Positions 8,484-16,061 of a stretch of 23,140 bases of DNA are shown in pieces. Numbering within the stretch: the stretch's first letter is position 1; every line of letters begins with the position of its first letter. The position numbers and the translations under genes are program-made. A model generated the notes under the pieces. That model had not been told where the DNA came from. It did no database searches and saw nothing but the letters and a program-made list of their open reading frames with translations. This stretch comes from DATGMB01 sp035293845 (GTDB lineage Bacteria; Acidobacteriota; Terriglobia; Bryobacterales; Bryobacteraceae), in assembly GCA_035293845.1 (NCBI GenBank), contig DATGMB010000329.1, positions 1-23,140 on the forward strand. Reading direction: 5' to 3'.

Positions 8484-9737
8484 ATGCGTTGCGCGCTATT
8501 TATTACACTATTGGGCTTCGCGCCCGTTCTGGGCGCGTACTCCGTCCTGACACACGAGGCGATTATCGATACGGCGTGGGACACCGGAATCAAGCCGCTG
8601 CTGCTTGCCCGCTATCCTGGCGCCAGCCCTCAGGACCTCACGCAGGCCCATTCCTACGCCTACGCCGGTTCCATCATACAGGACATGGGGTACTACCCAT
8701 TCGGCAGCCATTATCTTAGCGACCTGCTGCACTACGTGCGGAGCGGCGGTTTCGTGATGAACCTGATTGCGGAAGCGCAGGACCTGAACGAATACGCCTT
8801 CGCGCTGGGCGCCCTCGCCCATTACGCCGCCGATAAGGAGGGCCACTCCATCGCGGTCAACCGCTCCGTGCCGATCGAATATCCGAAGTTGCGGCGCCGC
8901 TACGGCAACGTCGTGACCTACGAAGACAATCCCACCGATCACTTGCGGGTGGAGTTCAGCTTCGACGTGCTACAGATCGCCCGCGGATTCTATGCGCCCC
9001 AGGCGTACCATGACTTCATCGGATTTCGGGTTTCCCGGCCGGTGCTGGAGCGCGCCTTCTATGACACCTACGGCCTGGATTTCACGGAAGTCTGCAAAGA
9101 CCCGGACCTCTCGCTCGGCAGCTACCGGCGCACCGTCAGCAGCGTGATTCCGGAGATGACCCAGGTCGCCTGGGACATGAAGAAGGACGATTTGCAGAAG
9201 GCGCACCCAGGGGTCACGCGCCGCGGCTTCGTCTATCGGCTTTCGCGCGCCAGCTACCGGAAGGAATGGGGCGAGCCCAGCCGGGAGCCAGGGGTCGGCA
9301 CCCGGGTGCTGGCATTCTGGATCCGAATTCTGCCCAAGGTCGGGCCGCTCAAGACCTTGAATTTCAAGCCGCCGACGCCCGAAACGGAGAAGCTCTTCGA
9401 AACCAGCTTCGATCGCACGATCGACCGCTATAGGGAGTTGCTCGCGCAGCAGGGGCAGGGCCGGCTCCAGCTGGCGGACCTCGATCTCGATACCGGCAAG
9501 CCTACCCAGGCCGGCGAATACCGCATGGCAGACAACGTCTACGCGAAGCTCGCGCGCGATCTGGCGGCGAAAGAACCCTCGGCCGCCAACCAGACCGCTC
9601 GGAGCAATGTTCTCGCCTTTTACGGCGATATGAGTCGACCGAACTGGGCACAGACCGACCGGCACGAGTGGCGCCGCACCGTGGCCGCCGTCGGCAAGCT
9701 CCGATCGGAGGAGAGCGCTTCGCGCGTGCAACAATGA
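8484..9737 (+). CDS. Secreted zinc-dependent phospholipase C-like protein
   Basis: A 417-residue exported protein. The signal peptide MRCALFITLLGFAPVLG is followed by AYSVLTHEAIIDTAW, in which the early His resembles the metal-binding start of the zinc-dependent phospholipase C family. Further candidate zinc ligands are Asp67 (SIIQDMGYYPFGSH), His76, His83 and the motif HYAADKEGH (His113, Asp117, His121), which fits the family's HxxxDxxxH pattern. The C-terminal half is long and variable, with no domain I recognise. The likely substrate is a phospholipid or phosphodiester in the periplasm or outside the cell. ATG 8484 is preferred because it directly precedes the signal peptide; two GTG codons at 8472 and 8475 are alternatives. 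lysA starts 15 nt downstream. Confidence 0.8.
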   Translation: MRCALFITLLGFAPVLGAYSVLTHEAIIDTAWDTGIKPLLLARYPGASPQDLTQAHSYAYAGSIIQDMGYYPFGSHYLSDLLHYVRSGGFVMNLIAEAQDLNEYAFALGALAHYAADKEGHSIAVNRSVPIEYPKLRRRYGNVVTYEDNPTDHLRVEFSFDVLQIARGFYAPQAYHDFIGFRVSRPVLERAFYDTYGLDFTEVCKDPDLSLGSYRRTVSSVIPEMTQVAWDMKKDDLQKAHPGVTRRGFVYRLSRASYRKEWGEPSREPGVGTRVLAFWIRILPKVGPLKTLNFKPPTPETEKLFETSFDRTIDRYRELLAQQGQGRLQLADLDLDTGKPTQAGEYRMADNVYAKLARDLAAKEPSAANQTARSNVLAFYGDMSRPNWAQTDRHEWRRTVAAVGKLRSEESASRVQQ

Positions 9738-9752
9738 AGTTTCCGTTCCTCC

Positions 9753-10991
9753 ATGTTTTCTTATTCCGCGAACGACCTCTATTGCGAGCAGGTCCCGCTG
9801 GCCGACCTCGCCGCACGCGCCGGCACCCCGGCATATGTGTATTCGAGCCAGGCGCTTCTCGATAATTTCCGCGACTACGATCGGGCGTTTGGCGACTTGC
9901 CCCACACGGTCTGCTACGCGGTGAAGGCGAACTCCTCGCTGGCCGTTCTCGCGCTGCTGGCGCGGGCGGGCGCGGGGTTCGATATCGTCTCCGGCGGCGA
10001 GCTCTACCGCGTGCTGCAGGCGGGCGGCGATCCCGCCAGGGTCGTGTTCTCCGGCGTGGGCAAGACGGCGGCGGAAGTGGAATACGCGCTCGCCTCCGGC
10101 ATCCACAGCTTCAACTGCGAATCCGAGGCGGAGCTGGCGCTGATCGATTCCCTGGCGGCGCGCCGCGGCGTCCGCGCCGGCTTCGCGCTGCGGGTCAACC
10201 CCGATGTCGATGCCTCGACGCACCCTTACATCTCTACCGGCTTGACCGAGCACAAATTCGGCATTCCGATCGCCGATGCAGCACGGGTTTACGATTCCGC
10301 CCGCCGTTTCCGCAACCTGCACGCGACCGGCGTAAGCTGCCACATCGGTTCGCAGATCCTCGACCCGGCGCCGATCCTTGAAGCGCTCGATAAGGTGCTG
10401 GAGCTCGTCGCGGCGCTGCGGTCGGCTGGCCATGCGATCGGCCATCTCGATCTCGGCGGCGGGCTCGGGATCGCTTACCGGCCGGGCGAGCAGCCTGCGC
10501 CGATTTCCGCGTTCATCGAAAGCCTGAAGCAGCGCCTGTGCGGCAGCGGCCTCGCGGTCCTGGTCGAACCCGGCCGCTCCATCGCCGGTCCGGCGGGCGT
10601 TCTGCTGGCGCGCGTGCTCTACCGGAAGAAGAACGGCGCCAAGGAGTTCATCATCGTGGATGCCGCGATGAACGATTTGATCCGTCCCGCGCTCTACCGC
10701 GCGCATCACGAGATCATCCCGCTGCGCCGGAATTCGTTGCCGCAGGTTACGGCCGATGTGGTGGGCCCGGTGTGCGAGAGCGGCGACTTCCTCGCTCGCG
10801 ACCGGCGGATGGCGAACGTGATGCCGGGAGATTACGTGGCAGTGTGCGCCGCGGGAGCGTACGGCTTCGTGCAGGCCTCCAACTACAACTCGCGCCCGCG
10901 CGCTCCGGAGATCCTGGTGGAAGGCGCGGCGTGGCGGGTGATCCGCAAACGCGAGACGTACGAGGATCTCGTTCGCGGCGAGACGGTGTAG
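9753..10991 (+). CDS. lysA: Diaminopimelate decarboxylase
   Basis: A 412-residue cytoplasmic PLP enzyme that converts meso-diaminopimelate to L-lysine, the last step of lysine synthesis. The PLP lysine is Lys58 in CYAVKANSS. Other landmarks are GFDIVSGGEL, the HIGSQI motif (His197), the phosphate-binding LDLGGGLGI (232-240), EPGRSI (272-277), the catalytic-dimer CESGDFLA (Cys341) and the terminal AGAYGFVQASNYNSRPR. Length is typical for the family. The gene begins 15 nt after the phospholipase-like gene, so the two may share a transcript, though their functions are unrelated. No Shine-Dalgarno is evident before ATG 9753. It converges with the caspase-fusion gene, with only 11 nt between the stops. 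Confidence 0.97.
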   Translation: MFSYSANDLYCEQVPLADLAARAGTPAYVYSSQALLDNFRDYDRAFGDLPHTVCYAVKANSSLAVLALLARAGAGFDIVSGGELYRVLQAGGDPARVVFSGVGKTAAEVEYALASGIHSFNCESEAELALIDSLAARRGVRAGFALRVNPDVDASTHPYISTGLTEHKFGIPIADAARVYDSARRFRNLHATGVSCHIGSQILDPAPILEALDKVLELVAALRSAGHAIGHLDLGGGLGIAYRPGEQPAPISAFIESLKQRLCGSGLAVLVEPGRSIAGPAGVLLARVLYRKKNGAKEFIIVDAAMNDLIRPALYRAHHEIIPLRRNSLPQVTADVVGPVCESGDFLARDRRMANVMPGDYVAVCAAGAYGFVQASNYNSRPRAPEILVEGAAWRVIRKRETYEDLVRGETV

Positions 10992-11002
10992 CCAGGCGCG
11001 GA

Positions 11003-13663
11003 TTACAGAGTCGTCAGGATCTTCCGGATCTCTTCCGCTCGCGAGGTCGTCGGGTGCAGGGCCAGGAACGTCTCGTAGTGCTGCTTGGCCTCGCTCTTTC
11101 GGCCCATCTTCAGCAGCGCATCCGCCAGATTCTCGTGCGCCTCTTTGCGCTTCGGATCGAGCGTCAGGGTCTTCTGCAGGATCGAGACGGCCGCGTCGTA
11201 GCGGCCCATCTTGTATAGCAGGAAGCCCAGATTATTGAGCAGCACCGCGTCTGCGGGTTTCAAGTCTACGGCCGCCTGGAATTTCGCCAGCGCCGCATCG
11301 TACTTCTTTTCGCGGTAGAGTTCCTGCCCCTGGCGGTCGAGGTCATAAGCGCGCACGGCTTTGGGCTTCGGCGCGGAGGCCGCGCGCGTGACCGGCGTCT
11401 CGGCGTGCTTCACCTCGGCGAGCTTCGCGGTTTCCGCCTGAATGCTCTGCTGCAGCTTCAGCAGCTCCTCCTGTTTGGCCGCGATCTCCTTTTGGAGCGA
11501 CGCCAACTGGTCGGTCAGCTCCATTGCGTGGGTGTCTAGCTGCGGTGTATTCGAGGTCAGCGCGGTGGGCTGCAGCTCGAACATGAATTCCCCGCCCTCG
11601 CTGCCGACCAGATTCCCCACGACCGGCGTCTGCTTTGCGAACTGCGCGACCACCGGGCTCACGTACGCGCCCAGTTCGGAAGCCGTGATGACGCCGTTGC
11701 CGTCCAGGTCGGCCTTGCCCTGCAGTCCTTCGAGCAGCGCCCACGTGAATACCGAGTGCCCGCCCGGCCCATCGTCCGCCACCTGCTGGTCGGCGCCGCC
11801 CGCCGTAAGGATCTGGCGCGCCTCGCGCCGCGAAATCTCATCGAGGTAGCTGCGTTCGCGTGCGAAGGTGCCACCGCCGCGCGTCAGCGCCAAGCCGCTG
11901 TAACAGGAGTCCATCACGAAATAGATGTGTTTGGCGGGGATCAGGTCGGAGGCCTCGCGCAGGCTTGTCATGCTGATCGCGGTCGAGTAGTAATTCGAGG
12001 CATCGGCATCGACCGGCACGATGAAGCCGAGCTGCCGGCCGTCCTCAAAGGTGCGGGTGGCGCCGTGTCCGGCGAAGAAGAAAAATACGCGGTCATCGCG
12101 CTGCACCTTCCGGCCGTCGGTGAACTCGTCGCCGAGCACCTCCATGATACGCTGACGCGTGGCCTCGCCGTTGAGCAGCTTGCGGATGTGGTCGCGCTGG
12201 AATCCGAATTTGGTGACCAGCGCCTCCTCGACGCCATTGGCGTCATTGACCGCATAGCGCAGCTTGGGCCAGTTCTGGTAGTCGTTGATCCCGATGATCA
12301 CGGCCCAGCTTTCGCGGTAGAAGTTGTGCGGCGCGCCACTTGCGGTGGCAGCGCCAGCGGCGGCGGCGGCGGGCGCCGAACGCTCGGTCAGGAGCGGTGC
12401 GCCGGTCTTGACGAATTTGCCGTGATCGTAGGCCAGGAATGTGTAGTCCTGCCGCTGCAATTCCTCGATTACGGGCGAGAGCGCCATTACGCTCTGTTTG
12501 TGGATGTCGTGGAACAGGATGATACCCTTCTGCCGCTGGTTCAGCTCGTGCAGCACGCGCATCACGATCGATTCCGGAATGGGATCGGCCCAGTCGAGCG
12601 AATCGATGTTCCACATGACGGAGCGCATGCCGTCTGCCGTGATTTCATCCAGGATCTGCTGGTTGCGCGCGCCATAGGGGGCGCGAAACAGCTCCGGCCT
12701 GTGGCCGGCAACCAGCGTCAGCAACTGCGTGGTGCGCTCGATTTCGCGCTGCCGCTGTGCTTCCGGCAGCTTGGGCAGCACCGGGTGCGAAAAGCTATGA
12801 TTGGCGATTGTGTGCCCGTCGGCCAGCACCTTCCGAGCGATCTCCGCGTTCTTTGAAAGCGTGGCCTCGCCCGTTTCCGAGACGGTGCCCAGATTCGTGC
12901 CGAGCTCAAAGAACGTGGCGCGGATGCCGTATTTCCGCAACAGCGCCAGCACCTGGTCGGTGTAGCGCGGATGCGGCCCGTCGTCGAACGTCAGCGCGAC
13001 GGACTTGGTCGCGAAATCGGTGCCGAAGAACTCCCGTCCGTTGCCCGGTCCGCCGCGCATTTCCGAGGACGGCTCCCCGGCGGCCGGCGTTGGCAGGTCC
13101 GGGAAGTCGGCCAGAACCTGCTCGCGAGTTTGCCGCTGGCGCAAGGAGGCCACGTAGGCGTCCCACTTTTCCCGCGCGGCGCGCCCTCCGCGCGTCGCGA
13201 ACTGCGAAAAGATGCGCGTCACCTCCTCGCGGTAAGCGAGCTGGATGGACTGCAAATTATCGAGAACCGGCTTGAGGGGATCGTACCGCGCACCGGGCTT
13301 CTCCAGCGTTTCGACCAGATCGAGGAACGCCAGTTTGTCCGCATCGTGCAGCCCGCGGTTGTCCGAAAGGTACCGCACCAACTGCCGGATGCGCAACGGA
13401 TGGCCGGCGAGTTCCTGCTCCAATCGATCCATCGCCTGCTGTTTGCGGTAAAAGATCAGCCGCCCCGCGGCCACGCATCGGGCCCGTAGCGCGTCATCCA
13501 GCGACTCCGCGCCGTCCATCAGGACGATGATGCGGCGGTAGTCCCCGGTAATGGCATCGAGACTGGCCGTCAACTCCGGCTCGTTGCGGCGCAGCAAGGC
13601 AAACAGCAGCAAGGCGGCAGCCGCCAGGACCACCAGTGCGCCGGCCAGAAATTTGCGTGACAT
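11003..13663 (-). CDS. Membrane-anchored polysaccharide deacetylase - caspase-like - TPR fusion protein
   Basis: An 886-residue protein with unusual domain order. Residues 6-24 form one membrane helix; 30-200 are charged helices. A NodB polysaccharide deacetylase domain spans about 219-415: TFDDGP (Asp227/Asp228), HSFSHP (His289, His293), RAPYG (327-331) and LFHDIH (His385), all expected metal or catalytic positions. An Ala/Gly linker (430-444) leads to a caspase-like peptidase (C14) domain at about 450-700, with AVIIGINDY, His533 in FFFFAGHG and Cys587 in VMDSCYSG. Within it, DLDGNGVITASEL (652-664) has the spacing of an EF-hand calcium loop. A coiled coil (712-752) and about three TPRs (771-872) finish the protein. 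The anchor suggests periplasmic exposure. All key residues are intact, so both activities are plausible. It lies 12 nt after the interrupted DUF1080 gene, probably in one operon. Confidence 0.92.
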   Translation of the reverse strand: MSRKFLAGALVVLAAAALLLFALLRRNEPELTASLDAITGDYRRIIVLMDGAESLDDALRARCVAAGRLIFYRKQQAMDRLEQELAGHPLRIRQLVRYLSDNRGLHDADKLAFLDLVETLEKPGARYDPLKPVLDNLQSIQLAYREEVTRIFSQFATRGGRAAREKWDAYVASLRQRQTREQVLADFPDLPTPAAGEPSSEMRGGPGNGREFFGTDFATKSVALTFDDGPHPRYTDQVLALLRKYGIRATFFELGTNLGTVSETGEATLSKNAEIARKVLADGHTIANHSFSHPVLPKLPEAQRQREIERTTQLLTLVAGHRPELFRAPYGARNQQILDEITADGMRSVMWNIDSLDWADPIPESIVMRVLHELNQRQKGIILFHDIHKQSVMALSPVIEELQRQDYTFLAYDHGKFVKTGAPLLTERSAPAAAAAGAATASGAPHNFYRESWAVIIGINDYQNWPKLRYAVNDANGVEEALVTKFGFQRDHIRKLLNGEATRQRIMEVLGDEFTDGRKVQRDDRVFFFFAGHGATRTFEDGRQLGFIVPVDADASNYYSTAISMTSLREASDLIPAKHIYFVMDSCYSGLALTRGGGTFARERSYLDEISRREARQILTAGGADQQVADDGPGGHSVFTWALLEGLQGKADLDGNGVITASELGAYVSPVVAQFAKQTPVVGNLVGSEGGEFMFELQPTALTSNTPQLDTHAMELTDQLASLQKEIAAKQEELLKLQQSIQAETAKLAEVKHAETPVTRAASAPKPKAVRAYDLDRQGQELYREKKYDAALAKFQAAVDLKPADAVLLNNLGFLLYKMGRYDAAVSILQKTLTLDPKRKEAHENLADALLKMGRKSEAKQHYETFLALHPTTSRAEEIRKILTTL

Positions 13664-13675
13664 GGGAAATCCGCC

Positions 13676-14278
13676 TTAGGGCAGCGGCCGCATCATGAGC
13701 TTGCGGTACTGCACGACGCTGCCCTTATTGTGCTGTTGCAGCGCCAGATAGCCTTTGGTGTAGCGGTCATTGGTGGTATCGACCACCGTCTTTCCGTTCA
13801 CTTTGATGATGATGTGGTTGCCCTGCGCGATCACGTCCTGGGTCCACCAGGTGTCGTCGGGAATGAGCTGCTCGGTCACCTTGACGATTCCGTACAGGCT
13901 TCCGGTCCGCTGCGGATCGGGAGACGTGTTCTCGACCTACGCTTCGTAGCCCTTCGGAAAGCCGGGGCCGAACGCGGCCCGGATATACATCCCCGAATTG
14001 CCGCTGTGGTTCAGCTTCACTTCGGCACGGAACTCGCAGTTCTCGCATTCCCGAACCATCCAGAACAGGTGACTGCGCTCGCCATCGCCGGTGATGGCGC
14101 CATCCACCACCTTCCAGCTTTCCGGATTCTCATTGGCCTTCCAGCCATCGAGCGTCTTGCCGTCAAACATGCTGATCCAGCCGTCGCGGCCCGGAACCGG
14201 CTCCTCCTGAGCGGTCCCACGCGACACACCGAGCGCCAGAATGCCCATCACCGCCAGCAACAATCCCGCGTATTTCAT
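13676..14278 (-). pseudogene. DUF1080 (3-keto-disaccharide hydrolase) family gene interrupted by in-frame TAG
   Basis: The intact frame would encode a 200-residue secreted protein. It has a signal peptide (MKYAGLLLAVMGILALGVSR, ending GTAQ), then GWISMFDGKTLDGWKANE, SWKVVDGAITGDGE, FRAEVKLNHSGNSGMYIR and, after the lesion, TWWTQDVIAQGNHIIIKVNG and GYLALQQHNKGSVVQYRK. These are hallmarks of the DUF1080 jelly-roll family linked to sugar metabolism. A TAG at 13937-13939 interrupts GYEA-*-VENTSPDPQRTGSLYG at residue 114. The expected residue is Gln, so a single C-to-T change (CAG to TAG) explains it. The downstream frame is otherwise clean, so the lesion is recent, a sequence error, or rarely read through. 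The start is ATG 14278; TAACAT lies 7 nt upstream. The caspase-fusion gene follows in the same direction. Confidence 0.88.
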
Positions 14279-14285
14279 CTCACAT

Positions 14286-14291
14286 ATGTTA
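14286..14291 (-). promoter_or_regulatory. Candidate -10 element, leaderless start of the DUF1080 gene
   Basis: TAACAT on the minus strand is followed after 7 nt by the ATG at 14278. It would drive the DUF1080 and caspase-fusion pair. No -35 is evident. Confidence 0.35.
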
Positions 14292-14332
14292 ACGCGGTAA
14301 AGGTACGCAGGCCACCGGTGCGCCGCGCAAGT

Positions 14333-14338
14333 TATCCT
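14333..14338 (+). promoter_or_regulatory. Candidate -10 element, leaderless start of the PLC-like gene
   Basis: TATCCT ends 8 nt before the ATG at 14347. The divergent DUF1080 promoter candidate lies about 45 nt to the left. Confidence 0.35.
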
Positions 14339-14346
14339 GGCAGTTG

Positions 14347-15339
14347 ATGAGACCGGCCGCCGCCCTTCTCCTGCTTGTTTCCTTCGCCTCCGCCCAGAGC
14401 CCGCTCGACTTCCTGAACCACAACCGCCCCGTGCTGGATGCGCACAACTGCTATCCCTACAAGGGCGAGTGGGCCGATCGCATCGACCGCGCGATCGGTA
14501 CCGGTTTCCCGGTCGCCATCGAACAGGACCTGGCCTGGTACGCCGACCCGGCAACGGGTAAGGGCCGCGTCGTGGTTTCCCATACCGACAAAGTCACCGG
14601 CGCCGAGCCGGAGTTGCGTCAATACTTCTTCGAGCGGGTGCGCCCCATCGTCGAAAAGGCCCTCCAGGATAACGACCGCGACCGCTGGCCCCTGATCGTC
14701 CTGCATTTCGATTTCAAGACCACGGTTACGCCGCTGTTGCACGCGGTCTGGGATCTGCTCGGACAATATCAGGACTGGCTGACCACGGCGCGCAAGAGCG
14801 AAGATCCGCATCAGCTTACGGCCTTCGACCGCAAGCCGATTCTGGTCATCACCGAGGATTCGGATGAACAGGAATCGGTCTTTTACAACGAAGTGCCGGT
14901 AGGGGGAAAACTGCGGCTGTTCGGGTCGGCCCATACCAAAGCGATCGCCACCCGATCCCGCGATGAGCGCGAGCACCTGCTCGCCACGCTGCGGCCGGCG
15001 GATCTCCTGACCGAGCGGCCGACCACCTACCGCCGGTGGTGGAACAATTCCTGGCACGAGGTCGAAGAGGGCGGCCAGCGCCAGGCCGGCGACTGGACCG
15101 CCGAAAAGGACCGACGCCTCCGCGCTCTGGTGGACCACGCCCATCGCATGGGCTACTGGATCCGCTTTTACACCCTCGATGGCTTCAACGCCGCCGAAAA
15201 TCGCGGCTGGGACCAGAACTACAACTTCGGCACGCGGGCAGCCGCCGCGATCCGCTGGAAGGCGGCCCTCGCCGCCGGCGTCAATTTCATTGCCACGGAC
15301 CAGTACGAGGACCTGCGCGCCGTCATGAACGGCCGTTAG
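14347..15339 (+). CDS. Secreted PLC-like phosphodiesterase (AIM6-like)
   Basis: A 330-residue exported protein of the PLC-like phosphodiesterase TIM-barrel superfamily, resembling the AIM6/glycerophosphodiester phosphodiesterase branch. A signal peptide (MRPAAALLLLVSFASAQ) is followed by VLDAHNCYPYKGEW with His33, AIEQDLAWY with Glu59 and Asp61, and VVVSHTDK with His79; this His / Glu-x-Asp / His set is the usual catalytic and metal-binding layout. The C-terminal GYWIRFYTLDGF and AAGVNFIATDQYEDLR match the last strands of the barrel. The substrate is unknown but probably a phosphodiester. ATG 14347 is chosen over the TTG just before it. The gene converges with vapC, leaving 6 nt between stops. 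Confidence 0.83.
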   Translation: MRPAAALLLLVSFASAQSPLDFLNHNRPVLDAHNCYPYKGEWADRIDRAIGTGFPVAIEQDLAWYADPATGKGRVVVSHTDKVTGAEPELRQYFFERVRPIVEKALQDNDRDRWPLIVLHFDFKTTVTPLLHAVWDLLGQYQDWLTTARKSEDPHQLTAFDRKPILVITEDSDEQESVFYNEVPVGGKLRLFGSAHTKAIATRSRDEREHLLATLRPADLLTERPTTYRRWWNNSWHEVEEGGQRQAGDWTAEKDRRLRALVDHAHRMGYWIRFYTLDGFNAAENRGWDQNYNFGTRAAAAIRWKAALAAGVNFIATDQYEDLRAVMNGR

Positions 15340-15345
15340 CGCGGA

Positions 15346-15726
15346 TCAGTCCGGCCGGAAGTGCTTGAGCTCCAGGCCGTGCAGCCGGCGGAAATGCCGC
15401 ACGTTGGCGGTTGCCAGTACGTCCCCGGTCTGTAACGCGGTGGCCGCGATCAGGGCGTCGGGGATCTGCAGACCGTCAGCCTGTGCGTGCTCTTCGATAA
15501 AGGCCAACGCCGCGTGGCTGGTCGACTCATCAACGGCAACGACATCGAAATCGTTATCGCGAAGAAACCTCCGAATCTCCGCAGCCTCCCGTTTCGATTT
15601 GGCACCCTGCAGAAGCTCCATCAGGGAGACGATCGAGAGCCGGCGTAACGGTTCCCGGTCGACCAACAACACGGCTGCGGGCCGGCGCCGCAGAAACCAG
15701 ATCATCACATCGGTATCAAACATCAT
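15346..15726 (-). CDS. vapC: VapC-type PIN-domain toxin
   Basis: A 126-residue PIN-domain ribonuclease, expected to cleave RNA when freed from its antitoxin. Acidic catalytic residues are visible: Asp4/Asp6 in MMFDTDVMIWFL, Glu37 in SLMELLQGA and Asp90 in LQIPDALIAATAL. The family end ATANVRHFRRLHGLEL is intact, so the toxin appears functional. Two adjacent ATGs (15726 and 15723) are possible starts. Its 5' end overlaps the antitoxin gene by 11 nt, the standard antitoxin-first order that couples their translation. Confidence 0.92.
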   Translation of the reverse strand: MMFDTDVMIWFLRRRPAAVLLVDREPLRRLSIVSLMELLQGAKSKREAAEIRRFLRDNDFDVVAVDESTSHAALAFIEEHAQADGLQIPDALIAATALQTGDVLATANVRHFRRLHGLELKHFRPD

Positions 15727-15967
15727 CGAACCGGCGCGGCCTCCTCAAATTGCGTACGTATTGGGCCACGTCGGCCATATCTTCCCGGTCCGCCCACATA
15801 CCGCAGGCGGGGTCGTCCGATGGTTTTCTGGGCTTCTCCGCCTTTTCGATGGGCACCAGCCGCGCCTTTTCACGGCCGCGATACAGCACGGTCACCGTCT
15901 CGCCGCGGTCGAGCGCGGCCAGCACGGATTTCATCCGGTATCGCAAATCCACAATGCTCGCTTTCAT
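15716..15967 (-). CDS. Phd/YefM-type antitoxin
   Basis: An 83-residue antitoxin, MKASIVDLRYRMKSVLAALD then RGETVTVLYRGREKARLVPI, which is the N-terminal DNA-binding fold of the Phd/YefM family (IxxLRxxMKxVLxxLxxGExVxVxYRGxxxAxLVP). The charged C-terminal part should bind and inhibit the PIN toxin encoded next. Antitoxins of this type usually repress their own promoter. The segment just upstream contains GTATAC, a perfect 6-nt palindrome overlapping the likely -10, which could be part of such an operator. Confidence 0.9.
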   Translation of the reverse strand: MKASIVDLRYRMKSVLAALDRGETVTVLYRGREKARLVPIEKAEKPRKPSDDPACGMWADREDMADVAQYVRNLRRPRRFDDV

Positions 15968-15983
15968 AAAATGTCTACTTCCA

Positions 15984-15989
15984 AGTATA
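15984..15989 (-). promoter_or_regulatory. Candidate -10 of the toxin-antitoxin operon
   Basis: TATACT on the minus strand lies 16 nt before the antitoxin ATG. It overlaps the palindrome GTATAC, a plausible autorepression site. Confidence 0.35.
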
Positions 15990-16046
15990 CAGTGAGCGGC
16001 CGTCCCGTGGCCGAACCCGGTACCGCAGTACTCCGGTCGGCTAAGT

Positions 16047-16052
16047 TATACT
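16047..16052 (+). promoter_or_regulatory. Candidate -10 element of the LssY-domain gene
   Basis: TATACT ends 9 nt before the ATG at 16062, giving at most a few nucleotides of leader. GGAG at 16055-16058 lies between them but only 3 nt before the ATG, close for a Shine-Dalgarno. Confidence 0.4.
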
Positions 16053-16061
16053 TTGGAGTCA

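Noticed and set aside
8970..10709. 579-codon minus-strand frame opposite the phospholipase-like gene and lysA
   Set aside because: It spans the junction of two real genes on the other strand, which a real gene would not do so neatly, and has no domain.
11756..12856. 366-codon plus-strand frame opposite the caspase-fusion gene
   Set aside because: Antisense to well-conserved catalytic segments; composition typical of shadow frames.
11003..13663. Two separate genes (deacetylase and caspase) wrongly joined
   Set aside because: The frame is continuous through a typical Ala/Gly linker with no internal stop, start signal or composition change. Assembly fusion cannot be excluded but nothing suggests it.
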